Source: Atriophallophorus winterbourni
Lineage: Eukaryota; Platyhelminthes; Trematoda; Plagiorchiida; Microphallidae
Direction: 5' to 3'
NCBI GenBank assembly: GCA_013407085.1
Contig: JACCGJ010020592.1
Span: 1 to 64,000, forward strand
DNA: 64,000 nucleotides
Positions 1 to 11,296 of this stretch are shown here, piece after piece. The translations under genes and the position numbers were made by a program. The notes beneath the pieces are model-generated. The model did no database searches. It worked only from the letters and a program-made list of their open reading frames with translations, and was not told where the DNA came from. Position 1 is the stretch's first letter; each line of letters begins with the position of its first letter.

Positions 1-115
1 TCTCCAATCGCACAACACAAGAGAGCGCCAGTCGGTCAAACGCGTTTATCACGTACGTGACAAGGAACAAAACACACGCTTATCGTAAACCGATAAATCC
101 TGTTACCACAACACT
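1..115. repeat. 115-bp direct repeat, copy 1
   Basis: This segment is almost identical to 5096-5210, with two differences seen. Both copies end at ACACT, and the flanks then differ: a CR1-like fragment follows here, unrelated sequence there. It is non-coding as far as I can see. Its element of origin is unknown, and the copy may extend beyond the window start. Confidence 0.8.
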
Positions 116-300
116 CGCTCATTGTATGGTTTCCGGCTGAGACCGGTGACAAGTTTGGTAGCTGGACGCTATATTCTTTGCGAAATCGCAACATATTTTT
201 CAATACATGGCGACCGGGTACGACATATCGAGATAACATACATGGATGGTATCTCCAACATCTACTGCTCGAGTCCAATCGATAAGTGGCATACAAGCAT
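116..300 (-). pseudogene. CR1-like LINE RT fragment with internal deletion
   Basis: Two blocks match the antisense CR1-type element D of this window: about 116-211 matches 32,091-32,180 (late RT region) and about 216-290 matches 32,826-32,890 (RT palm region around the SKAFDR motif). The roughly 650 bp between them in D are missing, so this is a 5'-truncated and internally deleted copy. No functional product is expected. Confidence 0.7.
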
Positions 301-459
301 AACTTTGTTTATCACTTTACCAATGTTTCAAGGCTCTCTGAACCTGATCTTACTGTCTCCACCTGATGACGGTAAACAGCCAGAAACCGGTAGTGGTGTG
401 TAAGTGATGGGGATGTGAGCAACACAATACAAAGAGAGAATGATTTTTTTTAATGTCCT

Positions 460-822
460 TTACCGTTTGATATATATAATGATGATAGTGTTGGAGACTG
501 CATGATCATTCCACAACCGTGAGCTAACATGGAGAAGACAAGAAAAGGCGAAGACAACTTCACGCCAGTGGTTCCGGTCTGTCGCTGCTTCCGTTGCCGT
601 CTGCCTCGTGAATCCTTGTGCATGTAGTTCGCGTTCCAACGTTCTGCGCCAAGTTTCCTTGGGCCGTCCCCTTTTTCGTTTACCTTGCGGATGCCAGTGC
701 ATGGCTACCTTCGTATGCGAACTGGGATCCATCCTGGAGACATGACCGAACCACGGATCTGTTGTCATCGTTTCCGTAGCAATGTAGGTTTTACGGGATA
801 GGGTTGCTAGCCCTAAGCCCAA
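460..822 (-). pseudogene. RTE-type LINE reverse transcriptase, C-terminal fragment
   Basis: The minus strand encodes the tail of an RTE-clade retrotransposon polyprotein. It shows WFGHVSRM, then a basic GKRKRGRPKETWRRTLE block, then DRNHWRE. That motif order is typical of RTE/BovB/SR2-like elements just before the stop. The frame ends about 10 bp from a short ATG/TA-rich simple sequence, which fits the very short 3' UTR and simple tail of RTEs. The endonuclease and catalytic RT are missing, so this is a 5'-truncated dead copy. Confidence 0.75.
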
Positions 823-830
823 CCCTTCTC

Positions 831-1118
831 CTTTCTCAGACGGGCTTGGGACCGTCTTTGGCGGAGTTAACTACCAACATTAGTATGACTAATTCACTTA
901 ATGAAGTAACTCAGCTGATTGCATTAATGAAAATGATCAGTTTCCGGTTTGCAGGTGATGTACACTGTGCAATCTAATTTTTGTAACTCAACGTATTTCA
1001 AGGTTTGTAATGGTTTAAAAACAAACAAGCTTAACAACAACCATAGGATGGTAAACATTGAAATGTAATTGTTCAAACAAGATAAGGAATTAGATTAAGC
1101 AGTATATAAGTGTTCGGC
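831..1118. other. No feature recognised
   Basis: AT-rich sequence between an RTE tail and a CR1-like remnant. I see no long frame, repeat or RNA motif. Confidence 0.5.
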
Positions 1119-1995
1119 TCATGGCAACCGTGGTTGAAATGGTTTGATTTGGGATATACATTGCAGTTCTCTCGAACTGAATACAGATGAATAAAACGTG
1201 GCCAAAGCTTCAGCAGTTTCTGAGGCAGTTGCTGTTGGTCCAGCTGACGTCTTCACGGACGCAACTCCAGGTTTCACCTTAGCATGATTGTTAACCATAG
1301 GATAAAGTATTTTGGGGTTTAGCTCCATCATGCGTGATATCTCTTCTCGGAAGTACAACTTTTCTTGGATGACAAATTTGTCTACTTTGTTCCATATTAA
1401 TCGGAATGTTCCCAAGATCTCTGATGATAGGTTTTGCCGATGGTGTCGCCAAGCAATGTTTCGTACATTTTACCACTGACGAGCTCGTTTCTTAGTTTAA
1501 ATTCGAGGTTTTTTCTTGAGTTCCTGAGGACAAATTCGGAGCTCACTTCGATTGGAAGTTAATCGGGTTTTTTGATCCGTCTAACTGTTTTACATGCATA
1601 ATTTTTCTTACAGCTTCAAAATGATAGTCAAACTGGATGATGACGTGATCACTTAGTCTCAGTGGACTTTCGTACGCAACGTTATAAATGTCGTGTTCAT
1701 TGCTTGTCAGAACGAGATCCAAGAGTGAAGGTACATCGGTTACGCGGTATCGGGTATTACACGCAGAGGAATATCGTCCAACAACTAACTGAATGCGCGT
1801 TCGTGGGAGTGCTCTGGGTGAATTGTACTGCTCTGCAGATTCGGTAAATTGAAGTCACCCAGAATTAAAAATGCACAAGTGAATCTGGAAGTAACCACGC
1901 GAATTGTCGAGTAGGGCCAGATTGTAAGTTTCTTGTGCAGACGTTGGGCGATATACTACTCCCAAAACACAGTCTTCGCCGTTAGCTAATCGGGC
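1119..1995 (-). pseudogene. CR1-like LINE, endonuclease plus linker remnant
   Basis: On the minus strand three endonuclease signatures can be read in different frames: a GEDCVLGVVYRPT-like strand near 1,950-1,985, ILGDFN near 1,845-1,870, and a NTRYR..DVPSLLDLV stretch near 1,690-1,750. They are followed by the EN-RT linker (NPKILYPMVNNHAKVKPGVA, about 1,270-1,330), which parallels the linker of element D at 33.4 kb. Frames are broken between blocks. The RT domain is absent and the copy ends at about 1,119. Confidence 0.75.
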
Positions 1996-3677
1996 TGTAA
2001 CACATATTGATTAATATTATCCTATGGGTCTCGTAAGACTAAACGCTCGATAGAACATCAAAAAATTCAGTAATGACCTTGAACTAAATCGACCACTCAT
2101 TGGCCTCTAGGCCAATGCGCTGATGGGTACAAGGCTCCGGCTCATTCTCTACTATGAGGATCGTACTCTGACACTTGTTGCGTTGAAGTTTTTGTGCGTT
2201 CAACATCAAGAAGAGCAAACCGTGTACATGAATTTTTCAAGACTTAGCCTTGACCGATGAGATGCGGTTTTATTTCAAGTTCAGTGAGGAATTTTAACGT
2301 TTTATAAACCGTTTAGCTTGACAAGAATCATTGGCTAATAAGAAAAAAATGCGGATAGAGGCAAAAGTAAGCCTAACCTTGATTGCTCGGTGTACAAATA
2401 CCCGAAAAAAGAACAAACACGGAAAAGAACTTGTTCTATTTCGTCTTAAATTCATACAAGTTAGTCGATTAGCAAACTGTTCTTCAAAATAGCCTTAGCC
2501 CCGTTAGTGATGTACTGTTACACATGTGGGCCGCTGTGTCAACTGACCTTGACCGTGTTCACTTGTATTAGATTGACGCGGATACAGACTAGGAGGAAAG
2601 TCGACCACTGATCCTGGTCATTCCTACGAGACGTGACACAGCGTAGGCGTACTATAGGCCGTTTAGCGGTAAGGTCAAATAAGTGGTGGTGGGTTGACTA
2701 CTACTTAATCATGTTCCCTGTCCTGACTATCACCCTTGGTCTAACGAAGCTTCTGTGTCAGAAGTGAAACGTTACCCAAAAACTGCTCTAACCGATTGCA
2801 CTCAAATTTGTTTGCATCATGTTTAATTTTTGTTTAAGATAAATCGGCCAGACAGAATAAAACTACTTTCAACGGTTCACAGTATAATGAGTGCCACAAC
2901 AGACAGAAAAGAATTCGCAAAGATCGATCGTAACACACGGGAAAAATCGATCAAATTTCAGTGATCAACAACTCCTCGGAAGCATGTACTGTTATCTACA
3001 AACTCTTGTTTCTGGAATATGGTTCTCCGACGGTGTCCAGTATTTTAGAATATTTTGTATACTATCTCGTTTGCACGGCTGTTCAATTCTTTTCATTCCC
3101 CTCGTATAACATGTAGGCTGTGGGTTGTGTGTCAACTGCGAAGGCTCATCGTGTCGTCTAGTGTCCAATGGGGATGTCTTGCGGGTCATGGCGTGTTCAT
3201 ATTGAGAACTGTCTGAAAATCCTTGCTCAAACAATGCCGAGCGAACGTTATATTGATCCACAACAGATTATCCGGCCTCCAACCAAACATACACCACTAA
3301 CGTTATGACCTGAACATTCCATTGTATCGGCGGTTCAGGAATGTACCTTTACCATTCTTTCTTAAAATAATCGATATCTGAACAATAAACGCTGTTGGCC
3401 GCTATTCAAAACTGGATGAACACTGAGCATTGTCCTGATTCTGCGCAAAAGTGCAACAGAAAAGAGAAACTAAGTTTGTTCATCCGCAACGGAATTTTGT
3501 CCTGAATAGGATGGTAGTAAACCGCTCCATGCGCAACTGGAACTATGATTTTACCGCCCATTAAACAGAGACAGACAGATTAGTTTTATTGAGGTACAAC
3601 GCGGAACAAAATGTAAAATTAACTTTGAAGCCACGTTCACATAAAACAAACGAGTAGTTTAATGACCGATTCGCACA
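1996..3677. other. No gene recognised
   Basis: About 1.7 kb with only short unsupported frames (for example 2,891-3,109). I recognise no transposon protein, RNA gene or repeat shared with the rest of the window. Confidence 0.5.
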
Positions 3678-4480
3678 GTGAAGCTTCCTGAAGCCTTTCA
3701 AGGACGGATGTCGAATTTGTGCCTAGACTACACACTATCGTTTCAATGCTGTCTTTACTCATCTAATGAGGTCGATAATTTTGTTCAATCTGTGAAAGAC
3801 ATTTTCCCCATGTTCATAACGTGTATTAACCCAGTGATGGATTACTCAGTTCAAGCTTGGGCACCATTGCTACAAAAGGACATCAAGCTGCTCGAGAGTA
3901 TTTATCACAGAGCAACTAACATGGTTGGCTGTCTCCGCAACCTACCATATGAGGATCGACTAGTTCATCTTAATTTGGATACATTGCCCCGCAGACGGTT
4001 TCGATTTGATCTAATCGTAACTTATAAAATAATGAACTCAAAGATGCACCCTCTGAGGAATCTATTTCGCCTCCGGTTAAGCCATGTCACAAGTACTCAC
4101 CCACTGGCATTTGATATTCCACATTCCCACCGGAACTGTCGTCGGTTCTTCTATTCGGTGCGCGTTTGTTTCTTATGGAACTCCCTACCGTCAAATGTTG
4201 TACAATCATCTAGTGAAAGGATTTTCAGGAACAAATCGGATATATTCATGCGTAGTAATTCCACCCTACATCCCGTTTATATAACATGATCTTTATCCAA
4301 ACGAATATTTTCTCCATCAATTTGCGGCAATACATGACATTTGTTTGTAACTACAAAACTGTGGATCTTACTAATGCCTCAATTTATTTTGTATATATAT
4401 TTATTGTCCTTACACAAAGATCCTGTGGTGTTGTACAGCTACGAGCTTTTTTATACAATAAAATCTTGAATCTTGCAAAG
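3678..4480 (+). pseudogene. CR1-like LINE 3' end: RT C-terminus and 3' UTR
   Basis: The frame 3,678-4,289 encodes the region after the RT palm of a CR1-type element: INPVMDYSVQAWAP, YHRATNMVG, LPRRRFRFDLI and VCFLWNSLPSNVV. The same order is seen in element D at 31.8-32.5 kb. Only the part from about residue 15 on is recognisable, so the copy is 5'-truncated. The 3' UTR also aligns with that of D (CTGTGGT...AAAGCT...CTTTTT) and ends near 4,475 in AATCTTGAATCTTG, a short repeat tail as expected for CR1 elements. The frame is open, but the catalytic domains are missing. Confidence 0.8.
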
Positions 4481-4621
4481 GAGTTAACGATGCCAATAAT
4501 AAGACCGAATCACCTCCCCTGTGCGAACGTTTACAACGCTAATCACACAAGATTCGGGAACACTCGGTACTCCGTTGACAAGGTCAATCCCCGCAATTCG
4601 CATCCAATTGCGTTCCGATTC

Positions 4622-5068
4622 ATCCATTCGGTCGATGTCGACCATGGATGTACATCACGATCGCATCAATTTTCAGGTTCTACAACTTTTTGAATGACTA
4701 AGCAGCCTGATACGGGAGGAACAATCTCTCCCGCAGCGCTTGCAACGATAGTCAGAACTCGGTTGTGGGGCGTCAATTGCACGCCGCCGGCGTGATCTAC
4801 GTTCAGCAGCCAAGAGCTGTATCTGCTCCTCCCCAGCTTGCAGACGACGCTTTACAAAATGCCTCCAATGTAATCGGTCAAGAACAAGTTCTTCCCAACT
4901 CGCCGGGTCAATGCCTAGAGTGTTCATATCTGTTATGCAAACGCCTTTGTGCGGTCTGCCCAATGGTTGACTTCATTAATTGCAACTCACCATAGAGTAG
5001 ATCTTTCGGAATGCGACCATTTTCCATTCTGTAGACATGACCAAGCCACCGCAGGCGGCGCTGTCATC
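4622..5068 (-). pseudogene. Family A LINE C-terminal fragment with zinc finger
   Basis: This is the antisense 3' end of the LINE family best preserved at 26,672-28,795. It encodes PASWEELVLDRLHWRHF, a basic RRSRRRR block, and a terminal C-x2-C-x3-C-x10-H-x4-C finger (RCKRCGRDCSS...SHSKSC). The match continues to about 5,068, within the RRLRWLGHV segment, where the copy is 5'-truncated. No RT core is present. Confidence 0.8.
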
Positions 5069-5095
5069 CATGAGGTCAGCATTGATCACGTTCAC

Positions 5096-5210
5096 TCTCC
5101 AATCGCACAACACAAGAGAGCGCCAGTCGGTCAAACGCGTTTATCACGTACGTGACAAGGAACAAAACACATGCTTATCGTACACCGATAAATCCTGTTA
5201 CCACAACACT
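5096..5210. repeat. 115-bp direct repeat, copy 2
   Basis: Copy of 1-115. Here it lies just beyond the truncated end of a family A LINE fragment and is followed by unrelated sequence. Confidence 0.8.
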
Positions 5211-5967
5211 GTACCGGTGGTCACTTTGTCAATCGATTTCGTCACAACCGATTCCTCGCTAGGTAAGGCTTCTTTGACCGACCTCATATAGTTCAATAGC
5301 TGCTAGTGGTGTCCATTTGATCATGCTTCCGAGGCTAGTGTCACTGGAACCGCCGCTCTCGTGTAGTTGTTCAGAAACCAGGATCTTCACGAGCTCCCGA
5401 TTGTCTTCGTCGGTTCCTGATCTTGTGTTGTGCCGGTGTTTTGGGTTTCGTTGAATGTTAGTAATTAACACTTGTCGTTAACGCTTTAAAGCTACTGTTA
5501 GACCAAGATGCTCACGTAGATTCGACTCGAATCAAGTTCCCTGTCATATGTAAAGTTTACACACGCTGTTTGCTCTCGTCAGGTGAATACCGCAAGATCG
5601 GGTTCTGTCTGCACATAAACCACTTTCGAATGGGCATCGCAGATTACTTGGCTGTCTAGCACTAATGTCTGTTGCTTTAAAATGACAATATTATGAATAA
5701 GGGACTATAGATTAGTAGGAGGATGGCGCAAAGTTCGAAGTTAACCGGAGTTAATAGCGAAAAACGATGCACATTCAGCTTGTGACCTACCAAGACCAGC
5801 TTTTGGCCTGCACGAGTGGCTCCCCGAGCCCGGCGGAATCGCTTCTACCAACAGGAGAAGGGGCGAGTGACTGGCGCCTGAAAGCCAGTTGCTTCGGGCA
5901 GATGGAGTTCGTTAGCCTGGGAGGGTATTTCATCTAAGGGAAGGAAAACCCTGATTTTAAACCTCCG
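5211..5967. other. Unassigned; one short unrecognised minus-strand frame
   Basis: A minus-strand frame at 5,259-5,471 (70 aa, acidic/polar, with DEDNRELVKILVSEQLHE) has protein-like composition, but I cannot place it. It could be a scrap of a retroelement ORF1 or Gag. The rest has no recognised feature. Confidence 0.35.
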
Positions 5968-6180
5968 CTGCCTTCCGGGATACCCAATCTCGGGAAAGGC
6001 TTCGGGAGAAAAGCCTGAGGAAAAACCTGGAACAGTCTAATAGACGGTAAGTTGGTGCACACCACCTCTTTCTGGCAACTCTCTGCTGCCTTGCAGGTCG
6101 CACTTGGTTGTGTAAAGGCTAGAGAAGCTGACTCGAACAAACGCCGTGTGGTGCTGGGGACGCCGCTTTGTACCCAAATT
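5968..6180 (+). repeat. GC-rich interspersed repeat, copy 1
   Basis: The blocks CGGGAAAGGCTTCGGGAG, GCCTGAGGAAAAA and GCCTTGCAGGT.GCAC.TGGT recur in the same order at 15,430-15,600, where about 50 bp in the middle are absent. The local GC content is higher than the surroundings. It is non-coding as far as I see, and may be part of a retroelement UTR. Confidence 0.6.
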
Positions 6181-6289
6181 CCCAAGAATCTTCATTGAAG
6201 CCGACTCATCCTCCAGGAGGAGATAGTCACCCAAAAGTAAGTAAAAGTACTACATCACTCAGGGGTTCAAGTCCCAACGTGACCACAAA

Positions 6290-6890
6290 CGCTGATCCAA
6301 TGCACTTCTGGTAGCCGAGACAGCAGCTCGTTCGGTAGCGAATTCCCACTGTTTACCACTCGCGTGGATAGCTAGCTGTCATTACTTGAATGTTGTTTTT
6401 CGATGGCTCCTCTCCGCGTCTGTTAAATTCTTCCCGGCTTACTTTGTCAGATCCATTGCAGTACCAGCATGGTGATGCTATTGGCTGGTTTCTGTAGCTT
6501 CTAGCTGATACAATCTGTTTATTTTCTAGGTCTTGTATGCCTGAATCTTGGTTCTGTTTTATCGTTGAGTGTCGGAATTAGCACGAATAATAAACAGTCA
6601 CCGGAGGTATGCAGTTTGTGTTTACACTATGACAGTTTCGCAAAACAACCCGAAAATGTTAACGTGGAGTTTCGGATGTGTTGAGCGACGCTATGAATAC
6701 AACACCACGGTTTGTTGACATGCACAGAACGAATAGTCGTATATTCGAACAACAATGGGGTACGGAAAACCGAGGATATGATAAAAACGCGGAAATCTAG
6801 ACAAATAAATGTCAAACAATGAAGCACGTCAGACACTTCATCATCATCAAGGACATCATTACACCGGTAGGATATAGCGAATGCTTGACT
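6290..6890. other. No feature recognised
   Basis: No supported frame or repeat between the GC-rich repeat and the next LINE fragment. Confidence 0.5.
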
Positions 6891-7672
6891 GTTGTTGTCC
6901 TCCTTCGGTCGATGTCGACTATGGATGTACATCACAATCGCATGAATTTTCAGGTTCTACAGCTTTTGGAATAACTAAACAGTCCGATTCGGGAGGAACA
7001 ATCTCTCCCGCAGCGCTGGCAACGAAAGTCAGAACTCGGTTGTATTGCATCAGTTGCACGCCGGCGGCGTGATCTGCGTTCAGCAGCGAAGAGCTGTATC
7101 TGCTCCTCCCCAGCTTGCAGACGACGCTTTAAACAATGCCTCCAATGTGAGCGGTCAAGAGCAAGTTCTTTCCAACTCGCCGGGTCAATGTCACGAGTTT
7201 TCATATCTCTTTTGCAAACATCTTTGTACCGCAAGTGCGGTCTGCCCAACGGTCGACTTCCTAATTGCAACTCACCATAGAGTAGATCTTTCGGAATACG
7301 ACCATTTTCCATTCTATAGACATGACCAAGCCACCGCTTTTGAAAGCACTTCAGCATTAGTCAATCTGTCCATCCACGATATGTTCAAGATACGACGGAT
7401 GCTTCGTAGATGGAAAGCGTTCAGCTTCCGTTCGTGTCTTGCGTGGGTGGTCCAGGTTTCATTGCCGCATTTAGTACGCACGCGCTGTATACCATCATCT
7501 TTGTCTTTACAGTCAGGTTGCGGTTACCCCAAACACGAGGGTTCAATCGGGACAAAATGACAGCTGCCCAGCCAATCTGCTTATCAATCTCCGTGTCTAG
7601 CGAGAAGTTATCCGCAATGGTTGAACCAAGATATGTGAAATGATGTACTGTTTCAAGCTGAATACCATACAA
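6891..7672 (-). pseudogene. Family A LINE, 3' third (broken)
   Basis: This antisense copy starts at the same 3' terminus (TGTTG.CCTCC on the plus strand) as the copies at 24,911 and 28,795. It encodes, in two frames, VHHFTYLGSTIADN, LDTEIDKQIG, KTKMMVYSACVLNA, then RWLGHVYRMENGRIPKDLLYG, PASWKELALDRSHWRH and the terminal finger C-x2-C-x3-C...H/Y-x-K-S-C. The expected finger His is Tyr here (SYSKSC). A frameshift lies near 7,420-7,360. It is 5'-truncated after the RT palm, so it is dead. Confidence 0.85.
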
Positions 7673-7909
7673 TCATGACAAAAAAATCCTCAACGATGGG
7701 GAAGGGCTTGAACAACAACGAATCTATCAAAAAGTAGAATGAGGTGACTACTCCTCGCATGGAACAGGCAATGTCGTTACGTAAACGAGTAGAGCAACAT
7801 CAACACGATAGCTTCATTGTGGTTTTCACTGCTACGAATCATGGCAAGCTTTCCTCGTCAACCCTGTGATGAAACAAATACTCATGACTCTCACTGAACA
7901 CGGGGTTTC

Positions 7910-8160
7910 GAGACAGAACCTGAAGCGGAAGCAGCCACCGTGCTAATTGACTGGCCAGGATGACGAGCTGTGCCGAACATGGAAATGTAATTAGTTAGGG
8001 TCTTTAGCTGTCTGTGCCACGAGACGGTTTGACCATCATGAGTCCTACGCCAATAGGGATGCAGCATCGCAGAAAGAAACCATTTCAGAAGGCAGTGAAC
8101 CGGTATGCATGAAACGTGACCGAACCAGCGTAACTTGTTAAAGTTCATGTAAATCAACAT
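7910..8160 (-). pseudogene. RTE-like LINE C-terminal fragment
   Basis: The minus strand encodes LRWFGHVSCIP...YWRRTHDGQTVSWHRQLKTLT..., the degenerate counterpart of the C-terminus of the intact LINE at 18.4-21.6 kb (LRWLGHVLRMP, GGQTVTWHRQLKILT). Only about 80 residues remain. Confidence 0.75.
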
Positions 8161-8295
8161 CGCTACCGGAGCTTATTTCGAAGAGCCCCATCACATACAC
8201 CACGGTAACAGCCAACTCCAAAACAGCGGTTGTTGAATACCCGAGGCCGGAGGTGCTCCTTATATACCGTCAAAGTTTCTCGGCCATATATGGTA

Positions 8296-8389
8296 TAAAA
8301 GCACAAGCCTGATCCAGACAAAGTGCCGCACAATCAGAGACTGCACGTGGGCTAAGATACTGTCAGGTTGCCCAAGCCTAGACGGATAT
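8296..8389 (-). repeat. SINE-like repeat, truncated copy
   Basis: About 95 bp of a repeat that recurs at least eleven times in the window. Read on the minus strand it has the order CTGTCTAGG / GGGCAACCTGACAG / TAGCCCACGTGCAG / GCACTTTG / GGATCAGGCTTGTGC, then a TACC-rich tail (here CCATATATGGTATA on the plus strand). The 5' half of the long form is missing. Confidence 0.75.
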
Positions 8390-8399
8390 CAGGAAGGCA

Positions 8400-9039
8400 A
8401 TTCGAGAGTGCCTAGAAACGGTTTTGAATGCTGGCGAAATACGCCCACTGGCGTTGTGGCTGTTACTCCTGGCGATTCACTCAGTTGTTTATGGAATCGT
8501 GCTAATTGATAACCCGTGTTTCTTGACTTCCAGCCACTACCCATCAGCCCATAAACAACCATGAAAAAATATTCCCCAGGTAAAGCGAAACCTGACAAAA
8601 ATCGGAAATGTGTATACGCGCTTCTGGTGAGAATGTATTTTGGATTGATATAAAGCAAGCAAATTTGGTCCGCGAGGCCGAAATAGCGGCGAAAGACTAG
8701 AAGCGAAATGTGTGATTGAGCAAAAATAGGCACGCACGCGCGCGCACATATAAAGATGCTGACAGGGGAAGGATGCCACACAGAGGATAACGACAATGAG
8801 GGGGAATCAAGTTCAATTAGGGGTGCGCCGGACAAAACGGAATCATATGTGAGGGGTACGTGATATTTGCATTGATGGGAGTTGCGTAAGCGGACGTCTT
8901 CGGTTTGTTTGCCATCACTGGAACGAAAAACAATACAAAATAAGGATGGATTTAGTGATGGACATAGTACCGTGTATCATTAACCTGAAGAGCATCACAT
9001 CAGTAGCAACTATAGCGTGCTTAACTCCTATGTAACCAC
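8400..9039. other. No feature recognised
   Basis: A 148-aa minus-strand frame (8,389-8,835) partly overlaps the SINE-like copy and has no recognisable motif. I treat it as chance. Confidence 0.45.
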
Positions 9040-9273
9040 GGAGGTGCAATCGTGCAGCATTTATGTGCTGTGCGGCTAACATCGTGCTAAATTGAGTGGC
9101 CAACGGTAGTGAGCTGTATGCTGAAACACACTGGAGTCTCACTACCATTTCTATTCCACCCTCATATCTGTCTAGGCCCGGGCAACCTGACATTATCGTA
9201 GCCCACGTGCAGTTTCTGACTGTACGGCACTTTGCCTGGATCAGGCTTGTGCTTTCATACATACATACTCATA
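9040..9273 (+). repeat. SINE-like repeat, long form
   Basis: The long form runs from GGTGCAATCGTGC through TGTGCGGCTAACATCGTGC, GGCCAACGG.AGTGAGCTG and the 3' module CTGTCTAGG...CTTGTGCTTT. It ends in a CATACATACATACTCAT simple tail (about 9,256-9,273). The tail and the variable 5' truncation among copies argue for retroposition. Confidence 0.75.
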
Positions 9274-9325
9274 AATTTCATGGTATGAAACAACATACGG
9301 GGGCGATCCAAGTGATAGAGATTCT

Positions 9326-9761
9326 AATCAAGAATGTGAGATGGCTAGAACCTATGCATGTTCGGCGCGTTCGAGCATGATTTTCGGTAAAGAATTTTGA
9401 ACTGAATGTGTGAAATCGTGTCGTTTGAGCTTGAGTATTTAACCGTGGAAAGGCGAACTCTTGTTAGATGGGACCAAGTTGGTTGCACCATGATAAGCAA
9501 AACAAAATGGCATTTTTCTTTTTTCACTGTTCCACGGATGTGCAATGGATGCACGGATGTGCAATCGTGCTGCATTTCTGTGCTGTGCGGCTAACATCGT
9601 GCTAAATTGATTGGCCAACGGCAGTGAGCTGCATGCTGAAACACGCTGGAGTCTCACTACCATTTCTATTCTCCCTCATATCTGTCTTGGCCTGGGCAAC
9701 CTGACAGTATCTTAGCCCACGTGCAGTTTCTGACTGTACGGCACTTTGCCTGGATCAGGCA
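9326..9761. repeat. 436-bp tandem duplication, unit 1
   Basis: The unit is repeated head-to-tail at 9,762-10,197 with only about three substitutions seen. It contains a full SINE-like copy (about 9,551-9,760) whose simple tail is cut off by the junction. The unit-2 copy keeps its tail. Confidence 0.92.
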
Positions 9762-10197
9762 AATCGAGAATGTGAGATGGCTAGAACCTATGCATGTTCG
9801 GCGCGTTCGAGCATGATTTTCGGTAAAGAATTTTAAACTGAATGTGTGAAATCGTGTCGTTTGAGCTTGAGTATTTAACCGTGGAAAGGCGAACTCTTGT
9901 TAGATGGGACCAAGTTGGTTGCACCATGATAAGCAAAACAAAATGGCATTTTTCTTTTTTCACTGTTCCACGGATGTGCAATGGATGCACGGATGTGCAA
10001 TCGTGCTGCATTTCTGTGCTGTGCGGCTAACATCGTGCTAAATTGATTGGCCAACGGCAGTGAGCTGCATGCTGAAACACGCTGGAGTCTCACTACCATT
10101 TCTATTCTCCCTCATATCTGTCTTGGCCTGGGCAACCTGACAGTATCTTAGCCCACGTGCAGTTTCTGACTGTACGGCATTTTGCCTGGATCAGGCT
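9762..10197. repeat. 436-bp tandem duplication, unit 2
   Basis: Second unit, offset by exactly 436 bp. Its SINE-like copy (about 9,987-10,224) continues beyond the unit into a (TTAC)n tail at 10,203-10,221. Confidence 0.92.
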
Positions 10198-10413
10198 TGT
10201 GCTTTCTTACTTACTTACTTACTATCCCTTCTCCGTGTATGGCACATTTCATTGATTTTTTCAACGGCACCATATATGCATGTAGTATATATCCATCCAC
10301 AGACATGGTGCCCGAAGTTTGTAGTGAATGTTCCATATCGGGATGTATTGAACAGATACAATTTAGATTGATTAGGCGACTTGTTAAAAGTCAATGTATG
10401 TCTATACATAATC

Positions 10414-10634
10414 TGCACGGATATAGAATCGTGCAGTATCTCTGTACTGTACATCGTGCTGGACTGATTTGTCACGTACTGAATTGCATGCGGAAACACG
10501 CTGGAATCTCACCACAGTTTTTACTTCTTATATCTGTCTAAGTCTGGGTAACCTGACAGGATTTTAGCCCAAATGCAGTCTATGACTCTGCGGCATTTTG
10601 CCTGGATCGCGCTTGTGATTTTATACGTACATAC
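10414..10634 (+). repeat. SINE-like repeat, long form (diverged)
   Basis: Same block order as 9,040-9,273 but more diverged. It ends with a TATACGTACATAC tail. Confidence 0.7.
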
Positions 10635-10733
10635 AATGCATGCGGCACTCTGTTCAGCATGGATTGTGTAAGTATGGGACAAACAACTATGCATCCCCTT
10701 GCCGTCAATACAAAAATTGTATAGCATCGTAGC

Positions 10734-10747
10734 ATAACGAGGGATCG
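10734..10747. repeat. Target-site duplication, left copy
   Basis: The 14 bases ATAACGAGGGATCG recur at 11,297-11,310 and bracket the LINE-derived insertion between them. The first two bases could be counted with the GAT tail, so the duplication is 12-14 bp. Confidence 0.85.
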
Positions 10748-11296
10748 TAGTAATAGTCATGATTTGATGCGGGCTGGGATACTACCAGGTCGCCCATGCC
10801 TAGACAGGAGAACAGTTAGGGTTCTCGACCAAAGACTGACTAAAAGGCCTGACCCACAAGGCAGCGGGTTTGTTTGAGACCGTGTTCGTCTGATCTCTAT
10901 CCATTGACCTTCCTTGTATGAGTGACTCTGAAGGTGCTCGGAGAGCACCAACCAGAATAGCTCAATGGGTCATAGAGGTACACAAACCATCGCACCACGT
11001 TATGGTCTAGTCTCAGCGCGATGATATGATGCATGACAGTGAAAGCTGCAAGGAAGCTGCCATACTGATGTCGCTCTACTCGTTCACGAAACTTGATTGA
11101 AGGCACGTTCCATCCGAGGTGTAGGCACCCCTTCCCAGTTTGTTTGTGCATACTCTTCAATAGAACCCGTAGCTATTTAAGTCCCACCCTTCCCAATTTT
11201 TTTAGGATTTTACTTTTTCATTGTTGTGTGCCAGTTAAGAATTCAAGACATGCTACCGGTGTAATGCTGTCTATGATGATGATGATGATGATGATG
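10748..11296 (+). mobile_element. RTE-like LINE insertion with inverted 5' segment
   Basis: 10,748-11,026 is the reverse complement of the complete 5' UTR plus the first codons of the LINE at 18,084-21,918. 11,027-11,296 is that LINE's 3' UTR in sense orientation, ending in an (ATG)n tail at about 11,272-11,296. The coding region between is absent. The whole is flanked by a 12-14 bp duplication. This matches the known twin-priming outcome for LINEs: the outer end of the inverted part shares bases (TCG-TAGTAATAG) with the target site, and its inner end is the RNA 5' terminus. No protein is encoded. Confidence 0.88.

Noticed and set aside
6264..6274. GGTTCAAGTCC, a good match to a tRNA-type B box
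   Set aside because: No A box at the expected distance and no cloverleaf could be drawn; a single 11-mer match is expected by chance.
8389..8835. 148-aa minus-strand open frame
   Set aside because: Overlaps a SINE-like repeat, has no motif or family resemblance, and is not repeated elsewhere.
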